DNA of 64,000 bases, from contig CAUAFG010000001.1 in the NCBI GenBank assembly GCA_958428235.1, forward strand, positions 1-64,000, in the 5' to 3' direction. A program made the position numbers and the translations under genes. Numbering within the stretch: the stretch's first letter is position 1; every line of letters begins with the position of its first letter. Of the stretch, positions 50,182-59,493 are shown piece by piece. A model generated the notes under the pieces. It worked only from the letters and a program-made list of their open reading frames with translations. It was not told the origin of the DNA and ran no database searches. Origin of the DNA: Faeciplasma sp900553675. Lineage in GTDB: Bacteria > Bacillota > Clostridia > Oscillospirales > Ruminococcaceae.

Positions 50182-51471
50182 TCATTTCCTCTTAATACTC
50201 GCCCCGACAGACCCAAGCACCGCTTCAATGCTCTCATATCCCCTGTCGATAAAGTGAAGATTTGAAATAGACGTGGTTCCCTCCGCTCCCAGCGCAGCAA
50301 CAGCAAGCGCCGCACCCGCGCGAAGGTCCGCCGCTCTTACTCCCGCTCCGGAGAGTGCCGGAACTCCCTCTATAACCGCAACTCTGCCCTCAGCCTTTAT
50401 GTCCGCGCCCATCCGCATAAGCTCGGGAGCTGCCATAAAGCGGTTTTCAAATATGTTCTCCACAATCATGCTGGTTCCCCTTGCACGGGTAAGGACAGCC
50501 ATTACTATCGGCTGGCAGTCGGTGGGAAAGCCCGGGTAGGGCATCGTGCGGACGGTTCGCACCGCCTTAAGCGGTCTTTTGGCGTTGATAAACAGCTTGT
50601 CGGAATAGGGATACACCCCGCAGCCCATCTCGGAAAATATTGACATACAGCTGTACATATCCTTGGGGTTGACGTTTGTAAGTATCAGCTCGCCGTTGGT
50701 TACAGCCGCAGCTCCCATATAGGTAGCCGCAACTATTCTGTCCGGCATAACGGTGTATTCGCAGCCGTGAAGGCTTTTAACTCCGTTTATCGTAACCGTC
50801 GAGCTGCCCATTCCCCTTATATCCGCGCCGCAGGAATTTAAAAAGTTTGCAAGGTCGGTTATCTCCGGCTCGCGGGCGGCGTTGTATATCACCGTTTCGC
50901 CTTCGCCAAGGGCGGAATAAAGCATTATATTTTCGGTTGCGCCGACCGACGGCAGCGAAAGGGTTATGTCGGCATGAACCGGTCTTGTGCCTGATGTGCA
51001 GTCCAGCACGCCGTGATCCTCTATTATTTTTACGCCAAGCCTTTTAAGGGCTTCGAGGTGGATGTCTATAGGTCTGGGACCAAGCTCGCACCCTCCCGGA
51101 AAGGAAAGGCGGCACCTGCCGGTTCTTCCTAAAACCGCCCCCAGAAAAACTATGGAGGAGCGCATTTCCCGCATGAGAGCCTCGCTGACGGTGTACCCTA
51201 TCGCCTCGGAGGAATCAACGGTTACGCTTTCATCCTCCCTTGCGCACTTGCAGCCGAGCGAGCCTAAAATCCGGCAGGCGGCATATGTATCCGAAAGAGC
51301 CGGACAGTTATGTATAACGCTCTGACCTCCGCAAAGAAAAGCCGCTGCAAGAACCGGAAGCGAGCTGTTTTTTGCGCCCTGAACCTTGATTTCGCCCTCT
51401 ATCCTGTTTCCGCCCTCTATAATAAGCAGGCTCTGCTTCGAGTCGGCATATGCGTCCTTATTTTCAAGCAT
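50182..51471 (-). CDS. murA: UDP-N-acetylglucosamine 1-carboxyvinyltransferase
   Basis: 429 residues; first committed step of peptidoglycan synthesis, moving enolpyruvate from PEP to UDP-GlcNAc. GAKNSSLPVLAA (32-43) binds substrate and PGGCELGPRPIDIH holds the active-site Cys (about 128), the fosfomycin target, so natural Cys-to-Asp resistance is absent. The N-terminus has about 15 extra residues. AAGGGG precedes the ATG. It follows murG by 75 bases in the dcw order. Confidence 0.95.
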   Translation of the reverse strand: MLENKDAYADSKQSLLIIEGGNRIEGEIKVQGAKNSSLPVLAAAFLCGGQSVIHNCPALSDTYAACRILGSLGCKCAREDESVTVDSSEAIGYTVSEALMREMRSSIVFLGAVLGRTGRCRLSFPGGCELGPRPIDIHLEALKRLGVKIIEDHGVLDCTSGTRPVHADITLSLPSVGATENIMLYSALGEGETVIYNAAREPEITDLANFLNSCGADIRGMGSSTVTINGVKSLHGCEYTVMPDRIVAATYMGAAAVTNGELILTNVNPKDMYSCMSIFSEMGCGVYPYSDKLFINAKRPLKAVRTVRTMPYPGFPTDCQPIVMAVLTRARGTSMIVENIFENRFMAAPELMRMGADIKAEGRVAVIEGVPALSGAGVRAADLRAGAALAVAALGAEGTTSISNLHFIDRGYESIEAVLGSVGASIKRK

Positions 51472-51546
51472 CGTAATTCCCCTTTACCATATAGTTTGAA
51501 TGAATCTATAAACATAATATGATAAAAGGGATAAATCTGTTAAGAA

Positions 51547-52680
51547 TCAGCCTTCCAGAACCCCGCGTATTACTTCAAGAATCCTCTGCGGGGTGTCCTT
51601 GATATAAAGCTTTGCCGCGTTCTGCGAAAGACCCGCAAGCCTTTCGGGATCATTTATAAGCTCGTTGACGGTGTTAATAAGCCATTCCGAGCTTAAATCC
51701 TTCTGCTCGACAAGTATTGCCGCACCCGCGTTTGCAAGCACCATGCCGTTGTGATACTGATGATTTTCAGCCACTATCGGGGAAGGCACCAAGATTGAGC
51801 CGCAGCCAACCGCTTCGATTTCGGTCAGCGCGCCCGCACCGCAGCGGCTTATTATAAGGTCGGCAGCCTCCATGCAGGTTGACATATTGTCGATATATTC
51901 GCGCACAATAAATTCGGGATGGTTTGACAGCTCCACTCCGTTTGAAGCGAGCGACGCCGCAAAGGTTCCCCTGCCGTTTTTGCCGTAGGAATGTATGTGA
52001 TTTACCTTTATGCCGTTTTTAACATACCACGCGATAAGGTCGGAAACGGTTTCGTTTATCCTGCCCGCTCCAAGGCTTCCGCCGGTGGAAAGTATGCAGA
52101 TATCGCCGTTCAAGCCGAGTGCAGCCTTTGCCTCGCTCTTTGAAAGCCTGTTTTTGTCGAAGCCGGAGCGCACCGGAAGACCGGTTACTATGCACTTGTC
52201 CTTGTCCTGAATGTAATCTTTCGCTTTTTCAACTGTCAGCATTACCCTGTCGGCAGTCTTTGCAAGCACCTTGGTGGTTACTCCGGGAAAAGCGTTCTGC
52301 TCGTGAATGACGGTTTTAATCCCCATCTTTGCCGCCTTGTGGACAATAGGCTCGCAGACATAGCCGCCTGTTCCTATTACAAGGTCTGGCTTAAAGTCAT
52401 CAATAATCTTTTTTGCCCGCTTGCCTGAGTGGATAAAGTAGTCTGCCGCGATGATATTCCGCTTTATGTTTTTAAGAGTTAGCTTGCGCTGAAAGCCTGC
52501 CACCTTCATCTCGGCAAACGGAATCCCCGCCTTTTCGACAAGGCTTTTTTCGATTCCGTTAGGTGTGCCGACATACAAAAACTCGGTATCGGGGTAAGCG
52601 TCCTTTATGATTTCGGATATGGCAAGCGCGGGATTTACGTGTCCTGCCGTGCCGCCTCCGGAAAGTATTACTTTATACAT
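51547..52680 (-). CDS. murG: UDP-GlcNAc:lipid I N-acetylglucosaminyltransferase
   Basis: 377 residues; converts lipid I to lipid II on the inner membrane face. The G-loops SGGGTAGHVNPALA (7-20) and TGGSLGAGRIN (about 190) and the donor site SRCGAGALTEIEAVG (about 268-282) are intact. The ATG at 52680 follows AGGGGG by six bases and leaves the standard N-terminus; in-frame codons upstream overlap the ftsW end. Ten bases after ftsW. Confidence 0.95.
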   Translation of the reverse strand: MYKVILSGGGTAGHVNPALAISEIIKDAYPDTEFLYVGTPNGIEKSLVEKAGIPFAEMKVAGFQRKLTLKNIKRNIIAADYFIHSGKRAKKIIDDFKPDLVIGTGGYVCEPIVHKAAKMGIKTVIHEQNAFPGVTTKVLAKTADRVMLTVEKAKDYIQDKDKCIVTGLPVRSGFDKNRLSKSEAKAALGLNGDICILSTGGSLGAGRINETVSDLIAWYVKNGIKVNHIHSYGKNGRGTFAASLASNGVELSNHPEFIVREYIDNMSTCMEAADLIISRCGAGALTEIEAVGCGSILVPSPIVAENHQYHNGMVLANAGAAILVEQKDLSSEWLINTVNELINDPERLAGLSQNAAKLYIKDTPQRILEVIRGVLEG

Positions 52681-52690
52681 ATATATCCCC

Positions 52691-53947
52691 CTAAATATTT
52701 TCGCATTGCCGCGATACTCCAAGCACTATTCCCATCTCGGCAAGCTGTATCATCAGTGCGGTTCCTCCCGAACTGAAGAACGGCAGAGAAACGCCGGTGT
52801 TAGGAAACGCGTCGCACGCGACCGCTATATTGAGTATTACCTGAAATCCCACTTTAAAGACAAGTCCCGACACTATCAGCATACCGAACTTATCCGGTGC
52901 TTTTGAAGCTATCCTGAAGCCGCGCCACACAAGGATCGCGAACAGAAGTATAACGGTTATGCCGCCGATATAGCCAAGCTCCTCGACGATTATTGCAATG
53001 ATAAAGTCGTTCTGCGATTCGGGAAGCCAAAGGTATTTCTGCCGCGATTCGCCAAAGCCAAGTCCGAACCATCCGCCCGAGCCTATCGCTATCAGCGACT
53101 GCGCAACCTGCCAGTTGGCGTCGTTGATTCCCTCGTCTATACTTCCCTGACTTTTAACTCGGTTGATGATGTAGTCAAAGCCGCCCTCTCGCATTGCGCC
53201 GTATGCAAGTACTACCACCAGCATAGCCGCGCCCGCCAGTCCGACGATTTTCAGTATCTCCTTCCAGCTCATGCCGCTTAAAACGATTACGCAGCCGAAG
53301 AGCGCGCACATTATCATAAGTCCCGACATATGCCTTTGCAGAACCATGTTCAGTCCGACCGGTGCAAAGGTGATAAGCATTGGCAGCCAGCCCTTTTTAA
53401 AGGAGTTGATATGCGACTGATTTTTGATTACCAAGTAAGCCAGAAAGATTATCAATACCGGCTTCATCGCCTCGGAGGTCTGGAAGGACAGTGGACCTAT
53501 ATTTATCCAGCGGTGAGCGGTGGGTGCCTGCGGATATGCTACTCCGAAGAATGAGGTGTATGTAAGCAGGGCGACCATTCCAACGTATGCCATGATGATT
53601 ATGTTGGAGTTCATGAGTATATGGTAGTCGAAGAAAGACACAAACAGCATTATTACTATGCCGAAAACTGCCGCTATTCCCTGCGTTCTGACATATGCAT
53701 AGCCGTCGTTTTTGGAGGAGAGAAGACCCTCCATATAGCTTGCGGAGAACATCATGATAATTCCGTATACCAGCAGAATTATTACGACGATAAAGAACAT
53801 CATGTCGAGATTGCCCTCGGCTAAGCGAAGTCCGGGCTCTTTTTGTCTTTTTTTAACCGCTCCGCCCGGATTCTCGGCGGGATTTGCATTTACAGGTGCG
53901 CCTGAAGCGGAAGCCGGATTTGTCTTTCTCTTTTTCCTTTTGAGCAT
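52691..53947 (-). CDS. ftsW: Septal peptidoglycan polymerase FtsW (SEDS family)
   Basis: 418 residues, about ten membrane helices after a basic 45-residue cytoplasmic start. SEDS signatures include GPLSFQTSEAMKP (about 145-157), QRHMSGLM and the conserved end PFFSSGGTALMIQLAEMG. It polymerises lipid II with the class B PBP encoded upstream. The dcw position between mraY and murG supports FtsW over RodA. murD, often located between mraY and ftsW, is missing here. Confidence 0.92.
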   Translation of the reverse strand: MLKRKKRKTNPASASGAPVNANPAENPGGAVKKRQKEPGLRLAEGNLDMMFFIVVIILLVYGIIMMFSASYMEGLLSSKNDGYAYVRTQGIAAVFGIVIMLFVSFFDYHILMNSNIIIMAYVGMVALLTYTSFFGVAYPQAPTAHRWINIGPLSFQTSEAMKPVLIIFLAYLVIKNQSHINSFKKGWLPMLITFAPVGLNMVLQRHMSGLMIMCALFGCVIVLSGMSWKEILKIVGLAGAAMLVVVLAYGAMREGGFDYIINRVKSQGSIDEGINDANWQVAQSLIAIGSGGWFGLGFGESRQKYLWLPESQNDFIIAIIVEELGYIGGITVILLFAILVWRGFRIASKAPDKFGMLIVSGLVFKVGFQVILNIAVACDAFPNTGVSLPFFSSGGTALMIQLAEMGIVLGVSRQCENI

Positions 53948-53996
53948 TAATGCTTGCCCGCCCTTTCTTCCTTGATGTTATTTGCCGCTGAATATA

Positions 53997-55016
53997 TCAG
54001 CCGTTAGTGCTGTAAAGCCATGTAAGAAGCACTCCCAATGCTCCCGCGGCAAGGGTGATTCCTGAGAACACCCACAGAATTTTATACTCGCTCCAGCCGC
54101 AAAGCTCGAAGTGGTGGTGTATCGGAGCCATTTTAAAGACTCTCTTTTTGCGTATCTTAAAGCTTAAAATCTGGATAACGTCGCTTAAAAGCTCGACTAT
54201 ATATATTATTCCGACAAGAGGTATAAGCAGCTCGAGCCCGCTGGCGATTCCGAGTGCCACCACCATTCCGCCCAAAAACATCGAGCCGGTGTCGCCCATA
54301 AAGACCTTTGCGGGATGGAGGTTCCAGATAAGAAATCCCAGACAGCCGCCGGCAGTCGCCATCGACAGCGCGGACATCTCCCAATTGTCTAAAATCACAA
54401 ATATCATGGTGAACGCCGCCGCGTATACAACCGTTACCGAGCCTAAAAGACCGTCGACACCGTCGGTGAAGTTTACGGCATTTACAACGCCGTAAATCGC
54501 GATTCCCATAATCGGGTAGTAGAGCCATCCGAAATCGACTGTGCCTATCAGCGGGAAGACAACCTCGGTGGTGTATCCCAAAAAGTGAAGTGCGGCAAGG
54601 TAAACGCAGATTAAAACAACCTGCAAAATTGTCTTAGCCTTAATGCTGAAGCCAAGATTGCGCTTTTTTACCACCTTGATGTAGTCGTCAGCAAAGCCGA
54701 TAAGCATGAAAAGCATCGAAACCGCGATTGCAAGCAAAAGCTTTAAGCCCGCTTTTTCGGGGGCTTCAATCATGTTGGCAGTGCGATACATTTTTATGCA
54801 GATATATGCCACCCACGCCGCTATCGGCACCGAAAGGATGAACATAAACCCGCCCATAAGCGGCGTTCCCTCCTTGGATTTGTGCCACGCGGGACCTATA
54901 TCCAGAATATGCGAGCCTGCTTTGAGCTTTCTTAAATAGGGTATGAGTATAAGTCCGAAGCTGCCGGCGATTGCAAACGATATCAGTCCGGCAAGAAGAT
55001 TAATCCAAAAAGGCAT
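53997..55016 (-). CDS. mraY: Phospho-N-acetylmuramoyl-pentapeptide transferase
   Basis: 339 residues, ten membrane helices. It transfers phospho-MurNAc-pentapeptide to undecaprenyl phosphate, giving lipid I. Signatures: GTPLMGGFMF (about 50), FADDYIKVVKKRNLG (about 107-121), NAVNFTDGVDGL (about 180-191) and the HHHFELCGWSE loop (about 298-308). AAAGGAC lies before the ATG. It directly follows murE in the dcw operon. Confidence 0.95.
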   Translation of the reverse strand: MPFWINLLAGLISFAIAGSFGLILIPYLRKLKAGSHILDIGPAWHKSKEGTPLMGGFMFILSVPIAAWVAYICIKMYRTANMIEAPEKAGLKLLLAIAVSMLFMLIGFADDYIKVVKKRNLGFSIKAKTILQVVLICVYLAALHFLGYTTEVVFPLIGTVDFGWLYYPIMGIAIYGVVNAVNFTDGVDGLLGSVTVVYAAAFTMIFVILDNWEMSALSMATAGGCLGFLIWNLHPAKVFMGDTGSMFLGGMVVALGIASGLELLIPLVGIIYIVELLSDVIQILSFKIRKKRVFKMAPIHHHFELCGWSEYKILWVFSGITLAAGALGVLLTWLYSTNG

Positions 55017-55048
55017 ATTACTTTTTAGTCCTTTCCAATGGTTTTCCT

Positions 55049-56488
55049 TTATTCAAGAGCTTTGAGCGCCTCGGCAACCACCTCGCGCTCGTCGAAGTGG
55101 ATTTTTCTGCCACCTGCAAGAATCTGGTAGTCCTCATGACCCTTGCCGGCAAGCACTATAACGTCGTGCGGGCGGGCGTTTTTGATTGCCCAGAAGATAG
55201 CTTCGCGCCGGTCGTCTATTTCAGTATATTCGCAAGTTTCGCCTTCAAGACCTGCTATTATCTGGGTTATGATGGAATGAGGCTCTTCGTCGCGCGGGTT
55301 ATCCGAGGTTACTATGAGAAAATCGGCATGGTGAGCCGCTGATTTTGCCATTAGAGGGCGCTTTATCGGGTCGCGGTTGCCGCCGCAGCCGAACAGGCAT
55401 ACAAGTCTGCCCTTTGTAAGCTCGCGGACGGCTGAAAGGATGTTGTCAAGCGCGTCCGGCGTGTGGGCGTAGTCTAAAATCACGGTAAAGTCGCGCCCGG
55501 TGGGAACGACCTCGCACCTGCCCCTAACGCCCGCAACATCTGCAATCGCGGGGACGGTTATGTTGCCCTCGTATCCCAGCAGGTCAAGAGTCGCTAAAGC
55601 CGCAAGACAGTTTGAGACATTGTAGCTTCCGGGCAGCCTGATATGCGCCTTAAAGCTTTTTTTAGGGGTGGAGTACCAGAAATCCGAGCCGGAGCTTTCA
55701 AGCTGCGTGCCGCTTGCGGAGTAATCCGCCGAATAATCGTCTATAGAAAAGCTGTATTTTTCGCAGGTGATCTCGCTTAAAAGCCGTCTGCCGTAAGAGT
55801 CGTCGATATTTACAAGAGCCTTATTGCAGCGCTCAAACAGCAGCTTTTTAGCCTGATAGTAGTTTTCCATGGTTCCGTGAACGTCTAAATGATCCTGCGT
55901 GAGGTTGGTAAAGACCGCCGCTTCAAAGAAAGCGTCTCCCAGTCTGTACTGGCTCAGCCCCTGCGAGGAGACCTCCATTACAACGTATTCGCAGCCTGCG
56001 TCAGCCATCTTTGCAAGAAGCTCGAAAAATTCGTCCGGCTCGGGGGTGGTTCGCTCTGCGTGGACGGGCGTATCGCCGATTTCGTTGCCGCAGGTGCCTA
56101 TCAAGCCGCATTTATGTCCCAAAGCTGTTAAAAGCTTTTTTATGACGGTTGTTGTGGTGGTTTTGCCGTTTGTTCCGGTAACTCCTATCAGCTTCATTTT
56201 GCGTTCGGGGTTGCCGTAATAGTTTGCCCATATGTGGGAAAGTGCAAGGCGGGAGTTATCCACTATAATCTGATTGGGAACGCCGCAGTCGCGCTCGACA
56301 ACAAATGCGCTCACGCCTTTTTTATACAGCTCGGGGACGGCATCATGAGCGTCGAATTTTGCGCCCTTTAGGGCTATAAAGATATCCCCCTCGCCCATCG
56401 GCTTGCGGTTGTCGGAGTATATGCCGCCTATCTCGAAGTTATCAAGGGAAGTTTTTGCAACGCCGTTAAGAATATCATACAGCTTCAA
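55049..56488 (-). CDS. murE: UDP-MurNAc-L-Ala-D-Glu--meso-diaminopimelate ligase
   Basis: 479 residues. ATP loop GVTGTNGKTTTT (about 108-119), carbamylated-lysine region, and DNPRDEEP (about 400), the motif that selects meso-diaminopimelate rather than lysine. It adds the third residue of the stem peptide, so the wall is predicted to be DAP-type. The start is TTG, eight bases after GAGG. It lies between the PASTA PBP and mraY. Confidence 0.95.
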   Translation of the reverse strand: MKLYDILNGVAKTSLDNFEIGGIYSDNRKPMGEGDIFIALKGAKFDAHDAVPELYKKGVSAFVVERDCGVPNQIIVDNSRLALSHIWANYYGNPERKMKLIGVTGTNGKTTTTTVIKKLLTALGHKCGLIGTCGNEIGDTPVHAERTTPEPDEFFELLAKMADAGCEYVVMEVSSQGLSQYRLGDAFFEAAVFTNLTQDHLDVHGTMENYYQAKKLLFERCNKALVNIDDSYGRRLLSEITCEKYSFSIDDYSADYSASGTQLESSGSDFWYSTPKKSFKAHIRLPGSYNVSNCLAALATLDLLGYEGNITVPAIADVAGVRGRCEVVPTGRDFTVILDYAHTPDALDNILSAVRELTKGRLVCLFGCGGNRDPIKRPLMAKSAAHHADFLIVTSDNPRDEEPHSIITQIIAGLEGETCEYTEIDDRREAIFWAIKNARPHDVIVLAGKGHEDYQILAGGRKIHFDEREVVAEALKALE

Positions 56489-56534
56489 ACTTATCGCCTC
56501 TATATCGTTTTTGTGATACTTGATTCAACTGCCA

Positions 56535-58829
56535 TCATCCCGTCTCGTCGTTGACAAGGAAGTAGGCTTCTATAACCGTGCCCTTGGGCACTTCAACGTT
56601 GACGTAGTTCATTCCTCCCGAGCATTCCGCACCCGCCTTATGAGCGGCGCCGCCCAGCGGACGAAGGTTAAGGCCGATGGAAGCAAGCTTTTTGTTTGCC
56701 TTTTCAAGCGAGTAGCCGGTGAGGTCGGGGACGGTTACCATGTCCTCCTCGTAGTCCTCCTCGGTGTAAAGGATAACGGTGCAGCCCTTGGGCATTTCGG
56801 TTCCCCTCAGCGGGACCTGCTTAACAACCGTCTCGCCGTCGCCGACGATGTTGTATTTCAAACCCATACTTTCTATTGTAGCCATAGCGGGACCGATCTG
56901 AGCGCCCTGAACATCCGGAACGGTAACTTCAAGGTTTTCAAGCTCGTCTTCGGTGTATTCGGCATAGTAGCCAAGATACGGCAGAATCTCGGTGAACACT
57001 TCGGAAACAACAGGTGCTGCAACCGCAGAACCGTAATACAAACCGTTGCGCGGCTCGTCTACCATAACAAGCATGATTATTTCGGGGTCGTTGGCAGGAT
57101 AGAAGGCGCAGTAGGAGGAAACATAGGTATCACCGTTGGGGTTTTCATCCAGCTTCTGTGATGTTCCCGACTTGCCGCCTATATTATAGCCGTTGATATA
57201 AACATTGCTCCGCGAGTTTACGGTTACTACCGATTCGAGGGTGTCGCGCATTATCGCAGATGTCTCCTCGGATATTACCTGACGCTTGATTGTGGGGGTG
57301 AACTCCTTGACTATATTGCCGTCGCAGTCCACAATTTTATCCACTACATACGGTGTTACAAGGTTTCCGCCGTTTACCACCGCCGCATATGCGCATATCA
57401 TCTGAATGGGGGTTATCTTATTTGTCTGACCGAACGAGCTTGAAGCAAGGGTTACCGGCGTCATCTGTGCGTAGGAGGCAAAAAGGCTGCTTGTTTCCGC
57501 GGGTAAATCTATGCCGGTTTTTTCGGTAAGTCCAAAGGCTTCAAAATATCTTGAGAAATTCTTTGCGCCCAGCTTCTGACCTATCGCAACGAACGCAGGG
57601 TTGCAGGAGTGGGTCATCGCTTCAACAAAATTCTGGGTGCCGTGTCCGCCGTTGGTCGTCCAGCAGTGGAAGGGTACGCCGTCTACAGTAACCGCACCGT
57701 TGCAGTAGAATTTGTCGTTTAAGCTTATGGCGTTCTCCTCTATAGCTGCCGAGCCGGTTACTACCTTAAATACCGAGCCGGGGAAGTAAAGCTCGGATAT
57801 CGCCTTATTCTTCCACTGCTTGTTCCAAAAGGCTGAACGCTGGTTGAGATACTCCTGCTCGTTGCCCAGCCCTTCAAGACCGGCGAGTATTGCCGCCTGC
57901 TGGGTGTCGTAAATCTCGGCGGGAGCGTTGAGGTTGTAGTCGGGTTCGGTTGCCATGGCGTAAATCGCGCCGGTTTTGGCGTTCATTACAATTGCACAGG
58001 CTCTGTCCTTGGGATTATTCTGCAAAACTGCTGATTCGAGCGCCTTTTCGCAATAATACTGAATTGTGGCATCCAGATTAGTGTAGATAGAATCGCCGTC
58101 GCGGGCGTCGTAGCTCTGCTTGTATTTATACTGGAACTCGGCTCCGGTGGCGTCGCGCGCGCTGACTATTCTGCCGTCGGTTCCGGTGAGATAATCGTCG
58201 TAGTAGGCTTCCAGACCATATATGCCGTAGCCGTCGTAATGCAGGTGACCTATTACGTTTGCGGCAAGGTCGTTTTGGGGGTAGTATCTCTTTGCGGTGG
58301 GAGTTGCCCCGACCGAGGTTATTCCCGCCTCGGACATAGCCTTGACTATCTTGGTGGCAGCGGCTTTGTCAACCTCCTTGGCTATCTCCTGATAGGCGTT
58401 GTTTTTATAGAGCTTCTGCCTTATATCCTCCGGCGCGATATTCAGCGTTTCGGAAAGGGTGGAGACAATATATTCCTCGCGGTCGATTTTGTACTCCTCG
58501 GGGTCTCTGCCCACAACCTCGCGGTACATGGTGGATTCCTTGCCCATATCCCTTTCGGCAAAGGTTCTGGGGTCCACAAAAACGGTGTAGACGGTTACGC
58601 TTTGTGCCAGAACCTGTCCGTTCTGGTCGTATATAGTGCCGCGGTTTGCCTTGACGGTTGTTGCGCGGAACTGCTGGCTGTTTGCAAGCTCCTGATACTT
58701 TTTGCTTTCCTTTACGGCGACCTTATACATGCTGAACGCCACAAACACCATGCAGGCAATCATTATGGCGAATATTACAAAGTAAAGTCTTCTGCGCATT
58801 GAGGCGGTTATTTTATCCGATACTGCCAT
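56535..58829 (-). CDS. Class B penicillin-binding protein with PASTA domains (FtsI/SpoVD-like)
   Basis: 764 residues. A short cytoplasmic start, one membrane helix (about 12-34), a dimerisation domain beginning RGTIYDQNGQVLAQS, and a transpeptidase domain with SxxK in PGSVFKVV, SxN in THSCNPAF and KSGTSQ as the KTG box. Two C-terminal PASTA domains (VTVPDVQGAQIG and VTVPDLTGYSLE) follow, as in SpoVD and Pbp2B. It crosslinks septal wall made by FtsW. The ATG at 58829 follows AAAGG; an earlier in-frame codon has no ribosome site. Whether it serves vegetative division or cortex synthesis cannot be told. Confidence 0.92.
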   Translation of the reverse strand: MAVSDKITASMRRRLYFVIFAIMIACMVFVAFSMYKVAVKESKKYQELANSQQFRATTVKANRGTIYDQNGQVLAQSVTVYTVFVDPRTFAERDMGKESTMYREVVGRDPEEYKIDREEYIVSTLSETLNIAPEDIRQKLYKNNAYQEIAKEVDKAAATKIVKAMSEAGITSVGATPTAKRYYPQNDLAANVIGHLHYDGYGIYGLEAYYDDYLTGTDGRIVSARDATGAEFQYKYKQSYDARDGDSIYTNLDATIQYYCEKALESAVLQNNPKDRACAIVMNAKTGAIYAMATEPDYNLNAPAEIYDTQQAAILAGLEGLGNEQEYLNQRSAFWNKQWKNKAISELYFPGSVFKVVTGSAAIEENAISLNDKFYCNGAVTVDGVPFHCWTTNGGHGTQNFVEAMTHSCNPAFVAIGQKLGAKNFSRYFEAFGLTEKTGIDLPAETSSLFASYAQMTPVTLASSSFGQTNKITPIQMICAYAAVVNGGNLVTPYVVDKIVDCDGNIVKEFTPTIKRQVISEETSAIMRDTLESVVTVNSRSNVYINGYNIGGKSGTSQKLDENPNGDTYVSSYCAFYPANDPEIIMLVMVDEPRNGLYYGSAVAAPVVSEVFTEILPYLGYYAEYTEDELENLEVTVPDVQGAQIGPAMATIESMGLKYNIVGDGETVVKQVPLRGTEMPKGCTVILYTEEDYEEDMVTVPDLTGYSLEKANKKLASIGLNLRPLGGAAHKAGAECSGGMNYVNVEVPKGTVIEAYFLVNDETG

Positions 58830-58912
58830 TTTGTTTCCTTTCCGCTTTTTCGACGACAATCCGGCAAAAAGCTTAGTTTAACCCAAAAACCGTAATATAA
58901 AATCTTAATGCA

Positions 58913-58950
58913 ACACCGCGCAAAGAGCGACTAACGCCTTTGTGCGGTGT
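58913..58950 (-). other. Stem-loop between ftsL and the PASTA PBP gene
   Basis: ACACCGCGCAAAG pairs with CTTTGTGCGGTGT (13 bp, one wobble), 12-base loop, weak T content afterwards. Probably a processing, attenuation or partial termination site inside the dcw operon. Confidence 0.65.
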
Positions 58951-58974
58951 CCCTGATACACTATAATTATTTCG

Positions 58975-59454
58975 TTACGCTCCCAGATATTCATAGATAT
59001 TTGCAAACCAGTTCCTTATTATAACGAAAATGTTCTTTTTCTCCATCTCAACAACCTCTATAACGGTGTTGCCCTCGAACGCGACGTATTCTATCTGCGA
59101 TTTGTCAAGCTTCTTTAAGCCCAAAGTGTTCTGGGCGTATTCCTCAACGTTTTTAAGAGATGTCCGCGATTCGTATTCCGCCGCAAGAGCAACATTTTCC
59201 GCTTCTAAAGCCTTAAGCTGCTCCTGAAGCTTGGCAGTCTCCCCGAAAAGACGGTTTGTTTCCACCTTGCCGTAAAGCATGGCAAACATCATTCCCAGAA
59301 CGACAACAGCCGTTAAAAGTATGCCCTTTGCGCTCTGAGGCTGAAAGTTTGTGTTCTTTTTTACCCTTATCTGCGGCTGCTTGGCTTCCTGCTGTTTTGG
59401 CTTAGGCTCGTAAACAGAAAAATCATAGGCTAAATTTCCCCTTTGAGTCGCCAT
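58975..59454 (-). CDS. ftsL: FtsL-like cell division protein
   Basis: 159 residues. Cytoplasmic basic region (to about 42), one membrane helix (about 45-62), then a heptad coiled coil (KLQEQLKALEAENVALAAEY) and a C-terminal hydrophobic segment ending IIRNWFANIYEYLGA, longer than usual FtsL. Low sequence conservation is normal; the call rests on topology and the conserved position between rsmH and the PBP gene. It would link DivIB and FtsI/FtsW. AAGGA precedes the ATG. Confidence 0.8.
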   Translation of the reverse strand: MATQRGNLAYDFSVYEPKPKQQEAKQPQIRVKKNTNFQPQSAKGILLTAVVVLGMMFAMLYGKVETNRLFGETAKLQEQLKALEAENVALAAEYESRTSLKNVEEYAQNTLGLKKLDKSQIEYVAFEGNTVIEVVEMEKKNIFVIIRNWFANIYEYLGA

Positions 59455-59493
59455 GGCTGCTATCCTTCCTTTCTTTTAAACTGCCGTTGTTTT

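Noticed and set aside
49904..50265. Several 70-100 codon frames on both strands between divIB and murA
   Set aside because: They coincide with the hairpin array; low-complexity Pro/Gly/Arg products and no ribosome site.
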